A stretch of 64,000 nt of DNA from CALBPI01 sp039814545. Its GTDB lineage: Bacteria; Pseudomonadota; Gammaproteobacteria; Steroidobacterales; Woeseiaceae. Position numbers and translations under genes: made by a program. The stretch covers positions 1 through 64,000 of the forward strand of contig JBCCBB010000001.1 in assembly GCA_039814545.1 (NCBI GenBank), in the 5' to 3' direction. Under the pieces are notes generated by a model. That model made no database searches and was not told the origin of the DNA. It worked only from the letters and a program-made list of their open reading frames with translations. This document shows, piece by piece, positions 32,156 to 41,156 of the stretch (the stretch's first letter is position 1; every line of letters begins with the position of its first letter).

Positions 32156-32171
32156 GTATATCGCCTATACG
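32156..32171 (+). promoter_or_regulatory. Inverted repeat with a sigma-S-like -10 upstream of dps
   Basis: GTATA (32156-32160) and TATAC (32166-32170) form a spaced inverted repeat. Its right arm is part of CTATACG (32165-32171), close to the CTATACT preferred by the stationary-phase sigma factor. It lies about 27 bases before the dps start, at the right distance for a promoter core. Dps genes are often under sigma-S and OxyR control. Confidence 0.35.
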
Positions 32172-32197
32172 CAAACCACTCGCAGGAGATCAGAGCC

Positions 32198-32668
32198 ATG
32201 CAGATCGATATCGGCATCAGCGACAGCGACCGCAAAACCATCGCCGCGGGATTGTCACGTCTGCTCGCGGACAGCTATTCCACCTACTTGAAGACGCACA
32301 ACTTTCACTGGAACGTCGAAGGGCCCATGTTTGCGACCCTGCACACGATGTTCGAAACGCAGTACACAGAGCTGGCAACGGCCGTGGATGACATCGCCGA
32401 GAGAATCCGAGCGCTGGGCGAGCCTGCACCGGGCTCCTACAGCGCGTACTCCGAGCTCTCAAGCGTCGCCGATGAGACGGGGCACCCGGAGGCGCTCGAC
32501 ATGGTGCGCCAGCTCGTGGCCGCACAGGAGACTATCGCGCGGACGGCGCGGGAAGTGATGCCGCTGGCAGATAGCGCCGGTGACGAGCCCACAGCGGACC
32601 TGCTTACGCAGCGTATGCAAGTACACGAAAAAAACGCCTGGATGCTGCGCAGCCTGCTCGCCAGCTAA
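32198..32668 (+). CDS. dps: Dps-family ferritin-like protein
   Basis: A 156-residue four-helix protein of the Dps family, which forms a 12-subunit shell that oxidises iron with peroxide and may coat DNA. The ferroxidase-site signature is complete: His in THNFHWNVEGPMF and, in the next helix, Asp and Glu in AVDDIAERIRALG. Length is normal. There is no long basic N-terminal tail, so DNA binding is less certain. GGAG lies upstream of ATG 32198. The gene is followed by a strong hairpin. Confidence 0.92.
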   Translation: MQIDIGISDSDRKTIAAGLSRLLADSYSTYLKTHNFHWNVEGPMFATLHTMFETQYTELATAVDDIAERIRALGEPAPGSYSAYSELSSVADETGHPEALDMVRQLVAAQETIARTAREVMPLADSAGDEPTADLLTQRMQVHEKNAWMLRSLLAS

Positions 32669-32674
32669 CGCGTG

Positions 32675-32708
32675 CGCCAGTCGGGCGCGTTGACGCACCC
32701 GACTGGCG
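32675..32708 (+). terminator. Strong hairpin after dps
   Basis: CGCCAGTCGGG (32675-32685) pairs perfectly with CCCGACTGGCG (32698-32708). The 12-base loop itself can form GCG/CGC pairs. No T tract follows (TGGCATAGG), so this is a terminator or an mRNA 3'-end stabiliser. Confidence 0.5.
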
Positions 32709-32760
32709 TGGCATAGGCTTTAGCGCAGTTTAGGACCATCAATCTTCGGGGAGAGTGCTG

Positions 32761-33342
32761 ATGTCCATCCGGATCGCCTTTGATCTGAGCGAAAACGACC
32801 TGGAACACTTCCGGTTGATCATGCGACAGGCGCAAAAGTCCGCTGATACGCTCTCTGAGTCTGAAATCGTCGACGCAGCCAACACACTGCTCGAAGAGGT
32901 CAATACGAGCGACGCGCCGGACTTCATCCGCGAACGGTTCTACAAGCTTTCAACGATGACGGCGATGCTGCGCGACAGCGAATGGCAGTTGCCCAAGGAA
33001 GAAACGAACCGCGTTCTCAACGCGCTCGCGTACTTCACTGAGGAAGAAGACCTCATTCCCGATCACATTCCGGGACTCGGTTTCCTCGACGACGCCATCA
33101 TGGTGGAACTTGTCGTCCGCGAACTCAAGCACGAAATCGACGCTTACGAGGACTTCTGCGCCTTCCGCGCCCGCGAAGAGACGCGCCGCGGGAATGAAGA
33201 AGACGACGTCTCGCGTGAAGAGTGGCTGTCCGGCCGTCGCGCCGAGCTCCATTCGCGCATGCGCCGCCGCCGCCGCGGCGGACGCCGCTCTCGCTCGTCG
33301 GGCTCGGGTCGCAGCTTCAAGTCGCCGTTCTCGATCTTCTAG
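32761..33342 (+). CDS. DUF1232 (YkvA-like) protein with basic tail
   Basis: A 193-residue protein. The middle carries a DUF1232/YkvA-type block (LIPDHIPGLGFLDDAIMVELVVREL). The N-terminal 90 residues are helical and acidic (SENDLEHFRLIMRQAQKSADTL). The last 40 residues are very basic (RRRRRGGRRSRSSGSGRSFKS), suggesting nucleic-acid or membrane-surface binding, which is inference. DUF1232 has no established biochemical role. I use ATG 32761 with GGGGAG seven bases upstream. The next small gene starts 8 bases after the stop. Confidence 0.75.
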   Translation: MSIRIAFDLSENDLEHFRLIMRQAQKSADTLSESEIVDAANTLLEEVNTSDAPDFIRERFYKLSTMTAMLRDSEWQLPKEETNRVLNALAYFTEEEDLIPDHIPGLGFLDDAIMVELVVRELKHEIDAYEDFCAFRAREETRRGNEEDDVSREEWLSGRRAELHSRMRRRRRGGRRSRSSGSGRSFKSPFSIF

Positions 33343-33350
33343 GGCGCCCT

Positions 33351-33647
33351 GTGAGCGAAAGGAATGCGGCGGCAACGCTGCAGGCCGCACTCACCGAAAA
33401 ACTTCGACAGCACATCAACGACGCCGATGCGTCGCGCGCGGAAACCTTGCGGCGCGACTTCGTTGTACTGGCTGAGGACTACCGCACGCTGCAACTCATG
33501 GACGAGCTCCCCGGGCATGCCGACGGCGCGTACTCGGCCTGGCGCCAACTCGCGCCCGAACTCACTGATGCCGTTTCCCGGCAGCAACTCCTGGATATTC
33601 TGGCCGAAGCCTACGCGCAGGCGGGAGGGCCCGGAAGCGCCCGTTAG
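33351..33647 (+). CDS. Small helical protein of unknown function
   Basis: A 98-residue, almost fully helical protein (AATLQAALTEKLRQHIND, ETLRRDFVVLAEDYRTLQLMDELPG, QLLDILAEAYAQAGG). The start is GTG 33351 with AGGG seven bases upstream and only 8 bases after the DUF1232 stop, so it is probably co-translated with it. No family is recognised. It ends 3 bases before the end of a convergent membrane-protein gene. Confidence 0.6.
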   Translation: MSERNAAATLQAALTEKLRQHINDADASRAETLRRDFVVLAEDYRTLQLMDELPGHADGAYSAWRQLAPELTDAVSRQQLLDILAEAYAQAGGPGSAR

Positions 33648-33650
33648 GCG

Positions 33651-33938
33651 CTAGGATGGCCAGTAATAGACGCCGATTGCGACGAGCATCGCCCACATCG
33701 CGACTTGCGCCCACCAGCGCCAATGCGTCTCCTTTACAAGGCCTACGAAACTCCCGGCGCTGATCGCGGTCAATAGCGCAAACAGGGCCACACTTCCGGC
33801 CAGTGGCGAGAATTCGTCACGTATCCGGGGCTGGTCCAGCCCGCTGAGCACGAAGATCAGCATGACGACCGCGAGGCCCAGCGTGATGGCAGCAGCGGAG
33901 CCCAGGACGACACCGGTGATTATGGTCAATGGTTTCAT
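33651..33938 (-). CDS. Small membrane protein of unknown function
   Basis: A 95-residue protein with three hydrophobic segments (ITGVVLGSAAAITLGLAVVML, LAGSVALFALLTAISAGSFVG and WAQVAMWAMLVAIGVYY). No named family is recognised. The start ATG 33938 has no strong ribosome-binding site. The spacer up to prc (33939-34169, 231 bases) holds only a short GCACC/GGTGC hairpin near 34019-34031 and no clear promoter. Confidence 0.6.
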   Translation of the reverse strand: MKPLTIITGVVLGSAAAITLGLAVVMLIFVLSGLDQPRIRDEFSPLAGSVALFALLTAISAGSFVGLVKETHWRWWAQVAMWAMLVAIGVYYWPS

Positions 33939-34169
33939 GTTGGATATGCCCCGTTCCGGAGCGGCCCACCCCCGCAGCGGTCAATCCGCCGGAATGCGCC
34001 CTGTGACTAGCTTTTACGGCACCGAAGGTGCTACAAGAAACACTGTGCGGTTCGACCGTTGCGCCCCGCGCGCGAGAGTGTACGGCGCCCGCACCGCGCG
34101 GGAAACCATTGCGGCGGTCCGCCTCACAGAATCCAGATTGTCCCCCTAACCGAGTCAGCCAGGAAGCAC

Positions 34170-36293
34170 ATGCAGACAGCGACCCGAGAACGCACCCCAG
34201 AGCCTTCATCCAAAAGCCTTCGTCATCGCCTTGTTGCACTGACTACCAGCGCTGCAACTTTCTGCGTGCTGGCGGGCATGGCCTCGGCAGACCTCATTAC
34301 CGACGAGGTGCTGGAACCAACACCGCAGCACCACCGCATCAGCTCGCTGGTCACGCGCTTCGTTGAAAAGTCGCACTACAGTCGAACACCTGTCGATGAC
34401 CAGCTTTCGGCGCAAGTGCTCGATACCTACATCGAAGCACTCGACGGCAACCGCCTTTATTTCCTCGCCAGCGACATTGAGCGCTTCGAGGAGTACCGCG
34501 ACCGCATCGACAACATGGTCGTCGGCGCATCGCTCGACCCGGTCTTCGAGATCTTCCGCACCTACCAGGCGCGCGCCGCCGAACGCTGGCAGTACGCCGT
34601 GGTCACCCTGGAGCAGGAACCGGATTTCGGCGTTGATGAGAGCTTTCAATTCGACCGCGAAGACACCGCCTGGCCGAGCAACAAGGCTGAGCTTGATGAA
34701 ATCTGGCGCAAGCGTGTCAAGAACGATGCGCTGAACCTGCTGCTGACGGAGACGACCTGGCCCGATACCCAGGAGAAGCTGCGCAAGCGTTACCAGCGCT
34801 TCGAGCGCCAGCTCAACCAAGTCAACTCGGACGACGTGTTCGAGGTCTTCATGAATGCCTTCGCACGAACGCTGGACCCGCACTCAAGCTACCTGAGCCC
34901 CCGGAATTCTGAGGAGTACCGGATTCAAATGAGCCTGTCGTACTTCGGTATCGGCGCCTCGCTGCAGACCGAAGACGAGTACGTCAAGGTGATGAATGTG
35001 ATCACGGGCGGCCCTGCGGCACGAGACGGCACGCTGCAGCCCGCAGACCGGATCGTCGGTGTCGGTGAAGGCGCCTCGGGTGAAATCGTTGATGTCATCG
35101 GCTGGCGTCTCGACGACGTCGTGCAGCTCATTCGGGGCCCGAAGGACACGGTTGTGCGTCTGCAGGTGTTGCCCGGTGGCGCCCTGCCCGGAGACGCCCA
35201 GAGCGTTATCGAGCTCGTTCGCGGTCAGGTCAAGCTCGAGGAGCAAGCCGCCAAGAGCGAAGTGCTAACGGTGCCGCGCGAAGATCGTGATCTGCGCATC
35301 GGCGTGATCGAGATCCCAAGCTTCTACCGCGACTACCAGGCGCAGCAGGCTGGCGACAAAGACTTCAAGAGCACGACACGCGACGTGCAACGCATCCTGG
35401 GCGAGCTTCAGGCCGAAGGTGTCGATGGCATCGTCGTCGACCTACGCGGCAACGGTGGCGGCCACCTGACCGAAGCCACGATGCTCTCTGGCCTGTTCAT
35501 CGACCAGGGCCCGGTCGTGCAGCTGCGCTACGGCCACGCGCGCGTGGAAGTACTCAAAGACCCAGTACCCAGCGTCGCCTACGACGGTCCGCTCGCGGTT
35601 CTGGTTGACCGCTTCAGCGCCTCGGCCTCGGAAATCTTCGCCGGCGCCATCCAGGACTATGAACGCGGTGTTGTGCTGGGTCAGCAGACCTTTGGCAAGG
35701 GTTCGGTGCAGAACCTCTACAACCTCGACCAATTCGTACCACGCAGCGAAGGCGACGGCCTTGGCCAGCTGACGCTGACCATCGGCAAGTACTACCGGGT
35801 GACCGGAGACAGCACCCAGAACCGCGGCGTGCTGCCGGACATCGAGCTGCCCTCGCTCATCGACGCGGAAGAATTCGGCGAGAGCACGCGGCCACGCGCC
35901 CTGCCCTGGGACCAGATCCGACGCACCCGTTTCCGACCCGGCTCCTCACTCGATGACTCGATTTCGGTTCTCGCGCAGAACCTGGAGGCGCGCCTGCAAG
36001 GTGATGCCGATCACGAGTTCCTCCTGTCGGACCTTGAGGCGATTCGGGCCAACCGCGAGCGCGACACCGTGTCGCTGAATCTCGAGACCCGGCAGGTAGA
36101 ACGCGAAGCGTTCCGCCAGGCGCGCCTCGACCGCGAAAACGCGCGCCGCGAAGCCGCCGGGCTCGACCCACTCGATAGCATGGAAGCCCTCGAAGAAGCC
36201 GAATTACCTGACATCGTGCTCAACGAAGCGGCAGACGTGGTGGCAGATATGGTGTCGCTGAAACGCACTGAAATGGCGCGAAACGACCGCTGA
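34170..36293 (+). CDS. prc: Tail-specific (C-terminal processing) protease
   Basis: A 707-residue periplasmic protease of family S41A that trims envelope proteins from their C-termini. It has a signal segment (ALTTSAATFCVLAGMASA), an N-terminal helical domain, a PDZ domain at about 255-360, and the S41 core with nucleophile Ser485 in DRFSASASEIFAG and general base Lys510 in TFGKGSVQNLY. The 25-residue spacing equals that in E. coli Prc. A C-terminal charged helical domain (RENARREAAGLD) follows. Start ATG 34170 has AGGA upstream. Length is near the E. coli 682. A textbook terminator follows. Confidence 0.94.
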   Translation: MQTATRERTPEPSSKSLRHRLVALTTSAATFCVLAGMASADLITDEVLEPTPQHHRISSLVTRFVEKSHYSRTPVDDQLSAQVLDTYIEALDGNRLYFLASDIERFEEYRDRIDNMVVGASLDPVFEIFRTYQARAAERWQYAVVTLEQEPDFGVDESFQFDREDTAWPSNKAELDEIWRKRVKNDALNLLLTETTWPDTQEKLRKRYQRFERQLNQVNSDDVFEVFMNAFARTLDPHSSYLSPRNSEEYRIQMSLSYFGIGASLQTEDEYVKVMNVITGGPAARDGTLQPADRIVGVGEGASGEIVDVIGWRLDDVVQLIRGPKDTVVRLQVLPGGALPGDAQSVIELVRGQVKLEEQAAKSEVLTVPREDRDLRIGVIEIPSFYRDYQAQQAGDKDFKSTTRDVQRILGELQAEGVDGIVVDLRGNGGGHLTEATMLSGLFIDQGPVVQLRYGHARVEVLKDPVPSVAYDGPLAVLVDRFSASASEIFAGAIQDYERGVVLGQQTFGKGSVQNLYNLDQFVPRSEGDGLGQLTLTIGKYYRVTGDSTQNRGVLPDIELPSLIDAEEFGESTRPRALPWDQIRRTRFRPGSSLDDSISVLAQNLEARLQGDADHEFLLSDLEAIRANRERDTVSLNLETRQVEREAFRQARLDRENARREAAGLDPLDSMEALEEAELPDIVLNEAADVVADMVSLKRTEMARNDR

Positions 36294-36324
36294 CACGACT
36301 CCGACGTCACTTAGACACGCACCC

Positions 36325-36351
36325 AAGCCCCGCACTGCGGGGCTTTTTTTT
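36325..36351 (+). terminator. Rho-independent terminator after prc
   Basis: AAGCCCCGC (36325-36333) and GCGGGGCTT (36337-36345) form a perfect 9-bp stem with an ACT loop, followed by an unbroken run of T to 36351. This is the best terminator in the window. Confidence 0.95.
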
Positions 36352-36371
36352 GCCCAAATCAAGGCTTGCGC

Positions 36372-36404
36372 GTGTTGTTATGGTGTTATATGTTACTACA
36401 ACAC
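36372..36404 (+). promoter_or_regulatory. AT-rich inverted repeat, candidate promoter/operator of the efflux region
   Basis: GTGTTGT (36372-36378) and ACAACAC (36398-36404) are perfect inverted arms around an AT-rich centre (GTTATATGTT), unusual in this GC-rich segment. A TTGCGC (36366-36371) lies just before it, and TATGTT (36389-36394) is 17 bases downstream as a possible -10. It is 27 bases before the small gene at 36431 and could control that gene and the RND operon. Confidence 0.45.
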
Positions 36405-36430
36405 TAGAACAGTAAACCGGGAGCGACTTC

Positions 36431-36706
36431 GTGCTGACGCGCCCCAACGATCCCCCTAACGCGAAGCGACGACAGAATGACCTGGCTGCGGGTCTACGAC
36501 CGCTGCTTTCCTTTGCCCTGACAACGGGCACGGCCTTCATTGCGGTTGTGTGCATCCATTTGGGCGCGGGCGGCATCCAAGAGGGAAATGCCAGCGTATA
36601 TCCGTTGCAGGAGCCACCCAGCGCCGAACTCGAATTTGCACCGCTGACCACGACGCTCGACTTGGAGCCTGCGCGCGAACTGCCGCTACAACCCGACACG
36701 TTCTGA
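36431..36706 (+). CDS. Small single-span membrane protein upstream of an RND efflux operon
   Basis: A 91-residue protein starting at GTG 36431 with GGGAG seven bases upstream. A basic N-terminus (RPNDPPNAKRRQND) precedes one hydrophobic segment (LLSFALTTGTAFIAVVCIHLG), and the remainder is acidic and proline-rich, probably periplasmic. The family is unknown. It begins just after the AT-rich inverted repeat and 37 bases before the adaptor gene, so it may belong to the efflux transcript. Confidence 0.55.
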   Translation: MLTRPNDPPNAKRRQNDLAAGLRPLLSFALTTGTAFIAVVCIHLGAGGIQEGNASVYPLQEPPSAELEFAPLTTTLDLEPARELPLQPDTF

Positions 36707-36743
36707 CGACAACACAATCAAACGACCCCTGGACGGCTACACC

Positions 36744-37892
36744 ATGAACCACCCAATGCGACCTGCCCCCCGAAACCTCGCCCTGCTCCTGCTGTCGCTC
36801 ACGCTCGCAGCCTGCGGCGGTGGCGGCGGCGACACGGACGGTGATGTCGACGGTGAAGAAACCGTCGCCGAGAACGGCGAATCTGAGCAGCCCGAAGCCA
36901 TCATCCCGGTAGAAGTGATGACCGTGGAACGCGGCGACATCTTCGCGGCCTACACTGGCAGCGCATCGCTAGAAGCCTTTGACGAGGCGAGCGTCGTCGC
37001 CAAGGTTGGCGGTGAAGTGCGTCAGATCCTCGTTGAAGAAGGCGATTTCGTGCAACGCGGCGACGTGCTCGCACGACTCGACGGAGACCGCCTGCGCCTT
37101 GAACTCGAGCAGTCGCGCGCCAACGTGGCACGACTGGAGCAGGAGTACGAGCGCAGCGTTGAGCTCAACCAGAAGGGTCTGGTAGCCGCGAGTGCCTTCG
37201 AAACCACCAAGTACGAGCTCGACGGCCTTAAGGCGCAGTTCGAGCTGGCCAAGCTCGAGTACGCTTACACGACCATTCGGGCACCGATCTCGGGCGTGGT
37301 CTCCACGCGAGACATCAAAGTCGGCAACACGATCGAGCGCAACGCGCCGACCTTCACGATCACAGCACTCGATCCGCTCGTGGCCTACCTCTTCGTGCCG
37401 GAGCGCGAGTTTGGCCGCATCGACGCGGGCCAGCCCGTACGTATGCGCATCGACGCGCTGCCCGGCGAGCTGTTTGAAGGCACGGTCGCACGCATCAGCC
37501 CGACCGTGGACCCCGAAACGGGCACGTTCAAGGCGACCATCGAGATCAGTGATACGGCGTCGCGGCTCAAGCCCGGCATGTTCGGGCGACTGGCGGTCAT
37601 CTACGACCAGCAACGCAACACCTTGCTGTTGCCACGCGACGCGCTCATCGAGACGACGAGCGGCAAAAGCGTGTTCGTAATTCGAGATGGCGTCGCAGAA
37701 CGCGTCGATGTCGAAACCGGTTACGCCTGGGAAGGTGAAGTGGCCGTCCTCGAGGGACTGGCCGATGAGGACCGCGTGGTCATCGTCGGGCAAGCCGCAC
37801 TCAAGACAGGCAGTAAGGTCCGCGTCATCGGCGAAGAGACCTCCACTCTGGCAACGGCTTCCGAAACCGCCGAAACCGTCGCCGGGACCTGA
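36744..37892 (+). CDS. RND efflux periplasmic adaptor (MFP) lipoprotein
   Basis: A 382-residue membrane-fusion protein. The signal peptide ends in a lipobox (LTLAAC), followed by a glycine and acidic linker (residues about 25-50). The adaptor fold then follows: a lipoyl-like half (VVAKVGGEVRQILVEEGDFVQRGD), a coiled-coil hairpin (ARLEQEYERSVELNQKGLV), the second lipoyl half (YTTIRAPISGVVSTRDIKVG) and the beta-barrel (RIDALPGELFEGTVARI). It links inner-membrane pumps to an outer-membrane channel. It is the first of three tightly spaced genes; the first permease starts 3 bases after its stop. No outer-membrane channel gene is present here. Confidence 0.92.
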   Translation: MNHPMRPAPRNLALLLLSLTLAACGGGGGDTDGDVDGEETVAENGESEQPEAIIPVEVMTVERGDIFAAYTGSASLEAFDEASVVAKVGGEVRQILVEEGDFVQRGDVLARLDGDRLRLELEQSRANVARLEQEYERSVELNQKGLVAASAFETTKYELDGLKAQFELAKLEYAYTTIRAPISGVVSTRDIKVGNTIERNAPTFTITALDPLVAYLFVPEREFGRIDAGQPVRMRIDALPGELFEGTVARISPTVDPETGTFKATIEISDTASRLKPGMFGRLAVIYDQQRNTLLLPRDALIETTSGKSVFVIRDGVAERVDVETGYAWEGEVAVLEGLADEDRVVIVGQAALKTGSKVRVIGEETSTLATASETAETVAGT

Positions 37893-37895
37893 TCC

Positions 37896-40800
37896 GTGGC
37901 CAACTCCGAACGCACATCACGCGACGGCCTCTGGATCGTTCGCAAGGCGACCGAGCGCCCGGTGACGGTGCTCATGCTCTTCGTCGCCATCATCATGTTT
38001 GGTTGGGTATCGTTGACCCGCCTGTCGGTGAACCTGCTGCCCGACCTCTCCTACCCCACTCTGACGGTACGCACAGAGCTGACGGGCGCGGCACCCCAAG
38101 AAATCGAAAGCCTTGTGACGAAGCCCGTTGAAGAGGCAGTCGGCACGATCAGTGGCGTACGCCAGGTCCGTTCGGTGTCCCGCACGGGTCAGTCCGATGT
38201 GATCGTCGAGTTCAACTGGGGCACGGACATGAACCTCGCGAGCGTCGACGTTCGCGAGAAGCTCGACATCCTCGAGTTGCCACTGGAAGCGCGCCGCCCG
38301 CTGCTGCTGCGCTTCGACCCCTCGAGCGAGCCCGTCATGCGCATCGCGGTCGGCCCGGAGACTGAGAGCGCCGTGCCACTGGATGTCGATACACTCAAAA
38401 CACTGCGCCAGTTTGGTGAAGACGATCTTAAGGACCAGCTCGAGAGCGTCGACGGCGTCGCCGCGGCCAAGGTATCAGGTGGTCTTGAAGACGAGATCCA
38501 GGTTCGCGTTGACCAGCAGAAACTGGCGCAACTCGATCTGTCCATCAGCGAAGTGGCCGAGCGCCTGCGCGCTGAAAACGTAAATCTCGCCGGCGGCCGA
38601 CTGGAACAAGGCTTGCGCCGCTTCCTCGTACGCACCGTCAACGAATTCGACTCGGTCGAGGCCTTCGCCGACGCCATCATTGCCAACCGCAACGGCCAGC
38701 CCATCTATCTGCGCGACGTGGCCGTGGTCACACGCGGCTACAAGGACCGCGAGGCGATCACACGCGTCGATGGCCGCGAGGTCATCGAGATCGCGCTCTA
38801 CAAGGAAGGCGATGCCAACACGGTGCTCGTCGCGACCAACATCGAGCGGCGGCTCGATCGCCTGCGCGAAGACCTGCCCGACGGCACGGGCCTGACCGTA
38901 CTCGCCGACCAGTCGGCATTCATCAGCGAAGCCGTCGACAACGTGAAGTCCGCGGCCCTCTGGGGCGGCATTCTCGCGATCATCGTGCTCTACGGCTTCC
39001 TGCGCGATGCGCGCGCAACGGTCATCATTGGTCTTGCCATCCCGATCTCGGTCATCGGCACCTTCGCCCTCATGCACCTGTCAGACCTGAGTCTCAACAT
39101 CATGTCGCTCGGCGGCATCGCACTGGCGATTGGTCTGCTCGTGGACAACGCGATCGTCGTGCTCGAGAGCATTGTCGACAAACGAGAACAAGGCGTGCCG
39201 CTGCTCAAAGCGGCGCAACAAGGCACGAGCGAAGTGGCGGGCGCGGTGTTTGCCGCCACGCTGACAACGATCGCCGTGTTCTTCCCGATGGTGTTTGTCA
39301 CGGGCGTCGCGGGCGAGCTGTTCCGCGACCAGTCGCTGACGGTGACCTTCGCCCTGTTGTTCTCGCTGCTGCTCGCCGTGCTGCTCATTCCAATGATGGC
39401 CTCCTCGGGCGCGCGCCGCGGCTTCGTGGAAAGTGAGGCATCGCGGCGCTTGGGTTTCATGGCGCGCATCTGGTCTGCCGTCATGCGCGCGTTTCGTGTC
39501 GTGGGACGCGGCATCGCGTTCGTGGGTCGTCTCATCGGCGCGATCCCCGCCTTCTTGTTTGGTGGGCTCTATCGCATCATCGCGCGGCTCTACACGCCCA
39601 TCCTCGAGTGGTCGCTCCGGCACCGCGCGGCCGTCTGCCTCGCGGCAGCGGCGCTGTTCGCCGCCACAATGTCGCTGGTGCCGCGTCTGGGTACGGAGCT
39701 CATACCGCAGCTTTCGCAGGGCGAGTTTTCGATCAACCTGCGTCTCGCACCCGGCACCCCGCTGGCCAAGACCGATTCGGTGGTGCTGCGCGCTTACGAG
39801 GCCGCGGGAGCCGTTTCAGATATTGAGCAGTCCTTCTCGGTGACGGGCACGGGCAACCGACTCGACGCGAACCCCGTCGATGCCGGTGAGCACACGGGCG
39901 TGCTCACCATTCGCATGAAGGACGGCGCTACGCGTGAGGACGAGACGCGCGCCATGAACCAGTTGCGCGTCGGCCTCGATGCGATTCCGGGCCTGAGCTA
40001 TGACTTCGAACGACCCGCCCTGCTCGCCCTGAGCACGCCCGTTGAGGTCGTCTTCCGCGGCTACAACCTCGAGGCGCTGCGCACCCATGCCGAAGCGATG
40101 GCCGCGCAAATGAGCTCGGACCCGCAATTCACGGACGTTCGGTCGAACATCGAAGGCGGTAACCCCGAGATCCAGATCGAGTTTGATCAGGAGCGCGCCG
40201 CAGCACTGGGTCTGCGGGTTCGCGACATTGCAGATCGCGTGGTCGGCAACGTCCGCGGCAACGTGGCGACGCGGTACAGCTGGCGTGACAAGAAAATCGA
40301 CGTGACCGTGCGCAGCGTGGAAACCAACGACGCGTCCATCGAGGACGTACGCGCGCTGATCGTCAACCCGGGCAGCGCACGCCCCGTGAGCCTGTCCGAC
40401 GTGGCCACGATTCGACTCGCAACAGGACCGTCGGAAATCCGCCGTTTCGACCAGGATCGTGTTGCCGTCGTTTCGGCATCACTGGCCTTCGGTGATCTGG
40501 GCTCTGCCGCCGCGCGCCTCGAGCGCATTCTGAGCAACACGCCGCTGGCCGAGGGCATCAATGCCGAAGTGCTGGGCCAGAGCGAAGACATGCAGGAATC
40601 GCTGGCATCGATGCAGTTCACACTCATCCTGGCCGTGTTCCTGGTCTACCTCGTCATGGCCTCGCAGTTTGAATCGCTGATCCACCCCTTCGTGATTTTG
40701 TTCACCATCCCGCTGGCGCTCGTGGGCGCCGTCCTGGCGTTGTTCATCACAGGCACGACAATTAATGTGGTCGCGTTTATCGGGGTAATCATGCTGGCGG

Positions 40801-41156
40801 GCATTGTGGTCAATAACGCGATTGTCCTCATCGACACAATCAATCAGCTGCGTAATACGGGACTGGCTCGGGGCCAGGCCATTCGCGACGCGGCGCGCGC
40901 GCGATTGCGTCCGATTCTCATGACCACACTGACGACAGCACTGGGTTTGTTGCCCATGGCGCTCGGCTTCGGTGAAGGTGCCGAAGTGCGCACGCCCATG
41001 GCCATCACGGTCATCGGTGGGCTCGTCACCTCGACATTGCTCACGCTCGTCGTCATTCCCGTGGTTTACGACCTGCTCGACCGTGAGAAGGCGCCAGCCC
41101 CGGCGCCAGAGCCCGAGGTGGCACAGGGCGGTGATGCTGCGGTGGCCTCGTCATGA
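37896..41156 (+). CDS. RND efflux permease 1 (HAE1-like)
   Basis: A 1086-residue inner-membrane pump of the AcrB/MMPL superfamily, HAE1-like. The first membrane helix is near residue 25 (RPVTVLMLFVAIIMFGW). Typical motifs are GAAPQEIESLVTKPVE, SLGGIALAIGLLVDNAIVVLESI in TM4 and FIGVIMLAGIVVNNAIVLIDTIN in TM10. In TM4 the second of the two usual proton-relay aspartates is Asn (VDN). An extra basic and hydrophobic insert sits in the middle (ARIWSAVMRAFRVVGRGI). The substrate is unknown. The start is GTG 37896. The stop overlaps the start of permease 2 by 4 bases. Confidence 0.92.
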   Translation: MANSERTSRDGLWIVRKATERPVTVLMLFVAIIMFGWVSLTRLSVNLLPDLSYPTLTVRTELTGAAPQEIESLVTKPVEEAVGTISGVRQVRSVSRTGQSDVIVEFNWGTDMNLASVDVREKLDILELPLEARRPLLLRFDPSSEPVMRIAVGPETESAVPLDVDTLKTLRQFGEDDLKDQLESVDGVAAAKVSGGLEDEIQVRVDQQKLAQLDLSISEVAERLRAENVNLAGGRLEQGLRRFLVRTVNEFDSVEAFADAIIANRNGQPIYLRDVAVVTRGYKDREAITRVDGREVIEIALYKEGDANTVLVATNIERRLDRLREDLPDGTGLTVLADQSAFISEAVDNVKSAALWGGILAIIVLYGFLRDARATVIIGLAIPISVIGTFALMHLSDLSLNIMSLGGIALAIGLLVDNAIVVLESIVDKREQGVPLLKAAQQGTSEVAGAVFAATLTTIAVFFPMVFVTGVAGELFRDQSLTVTFALLFSLLLAVLLIPMMASSGARRGFVESEASRRLGFMARIWSAVMRAFRVVGRGIAFVGRLIGAIPAFLFGGLYRIIARLYTPILEWSLRHRAAVCLAAAALFAATMSLVPRLGTELIPQLSQGEFSINLRLAPGTPLAKTDSVVLRAYEAAGAVSDIEQSFSVTGTGNRLDANPVDAGEHTGVLTIRMKDGATREDETRAMNQLRVGLDAIPGLSYDFERPALLALSTPVEVVFRGYNLEALRTHAEAMAAQMSSDPQFTDVRSNIEGGNPEIQIEFDQERAAALGLRVRDIADRVVGNVRGNVATRYSWRDKKIDVTVRSVETNDASIEDVRALIVNPGSARPVSLSDVATIRLATGPSEIRRFDQDRVAVVSASLAFGDLGSAAARLERILSNTPLAEGINAEVLGQSEDMQESLASMQFTLILAVFLVYLVMASQFESLIHPFVILFTIPLALVGAVLALFITGTTINVVAFIGVIMLAGIVVNNAIVLIDTINQLRNTGLARGQAIRDAARARLRPILMTTLTTALGLLPMALGFGEGAEVRTPMAITVIGGLVTSTLLTLVVIPVVYDLLDREKAPAPAPEPEVAQGGDAAVASS

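Noticed and set aside
34019..34031. Short GCACC/GGTGC hairpin before prc as a terminator or riboswitch
   Set aside because: A five-base stem with no T tract and no conserved riboswitch core is within chance for this base composition.
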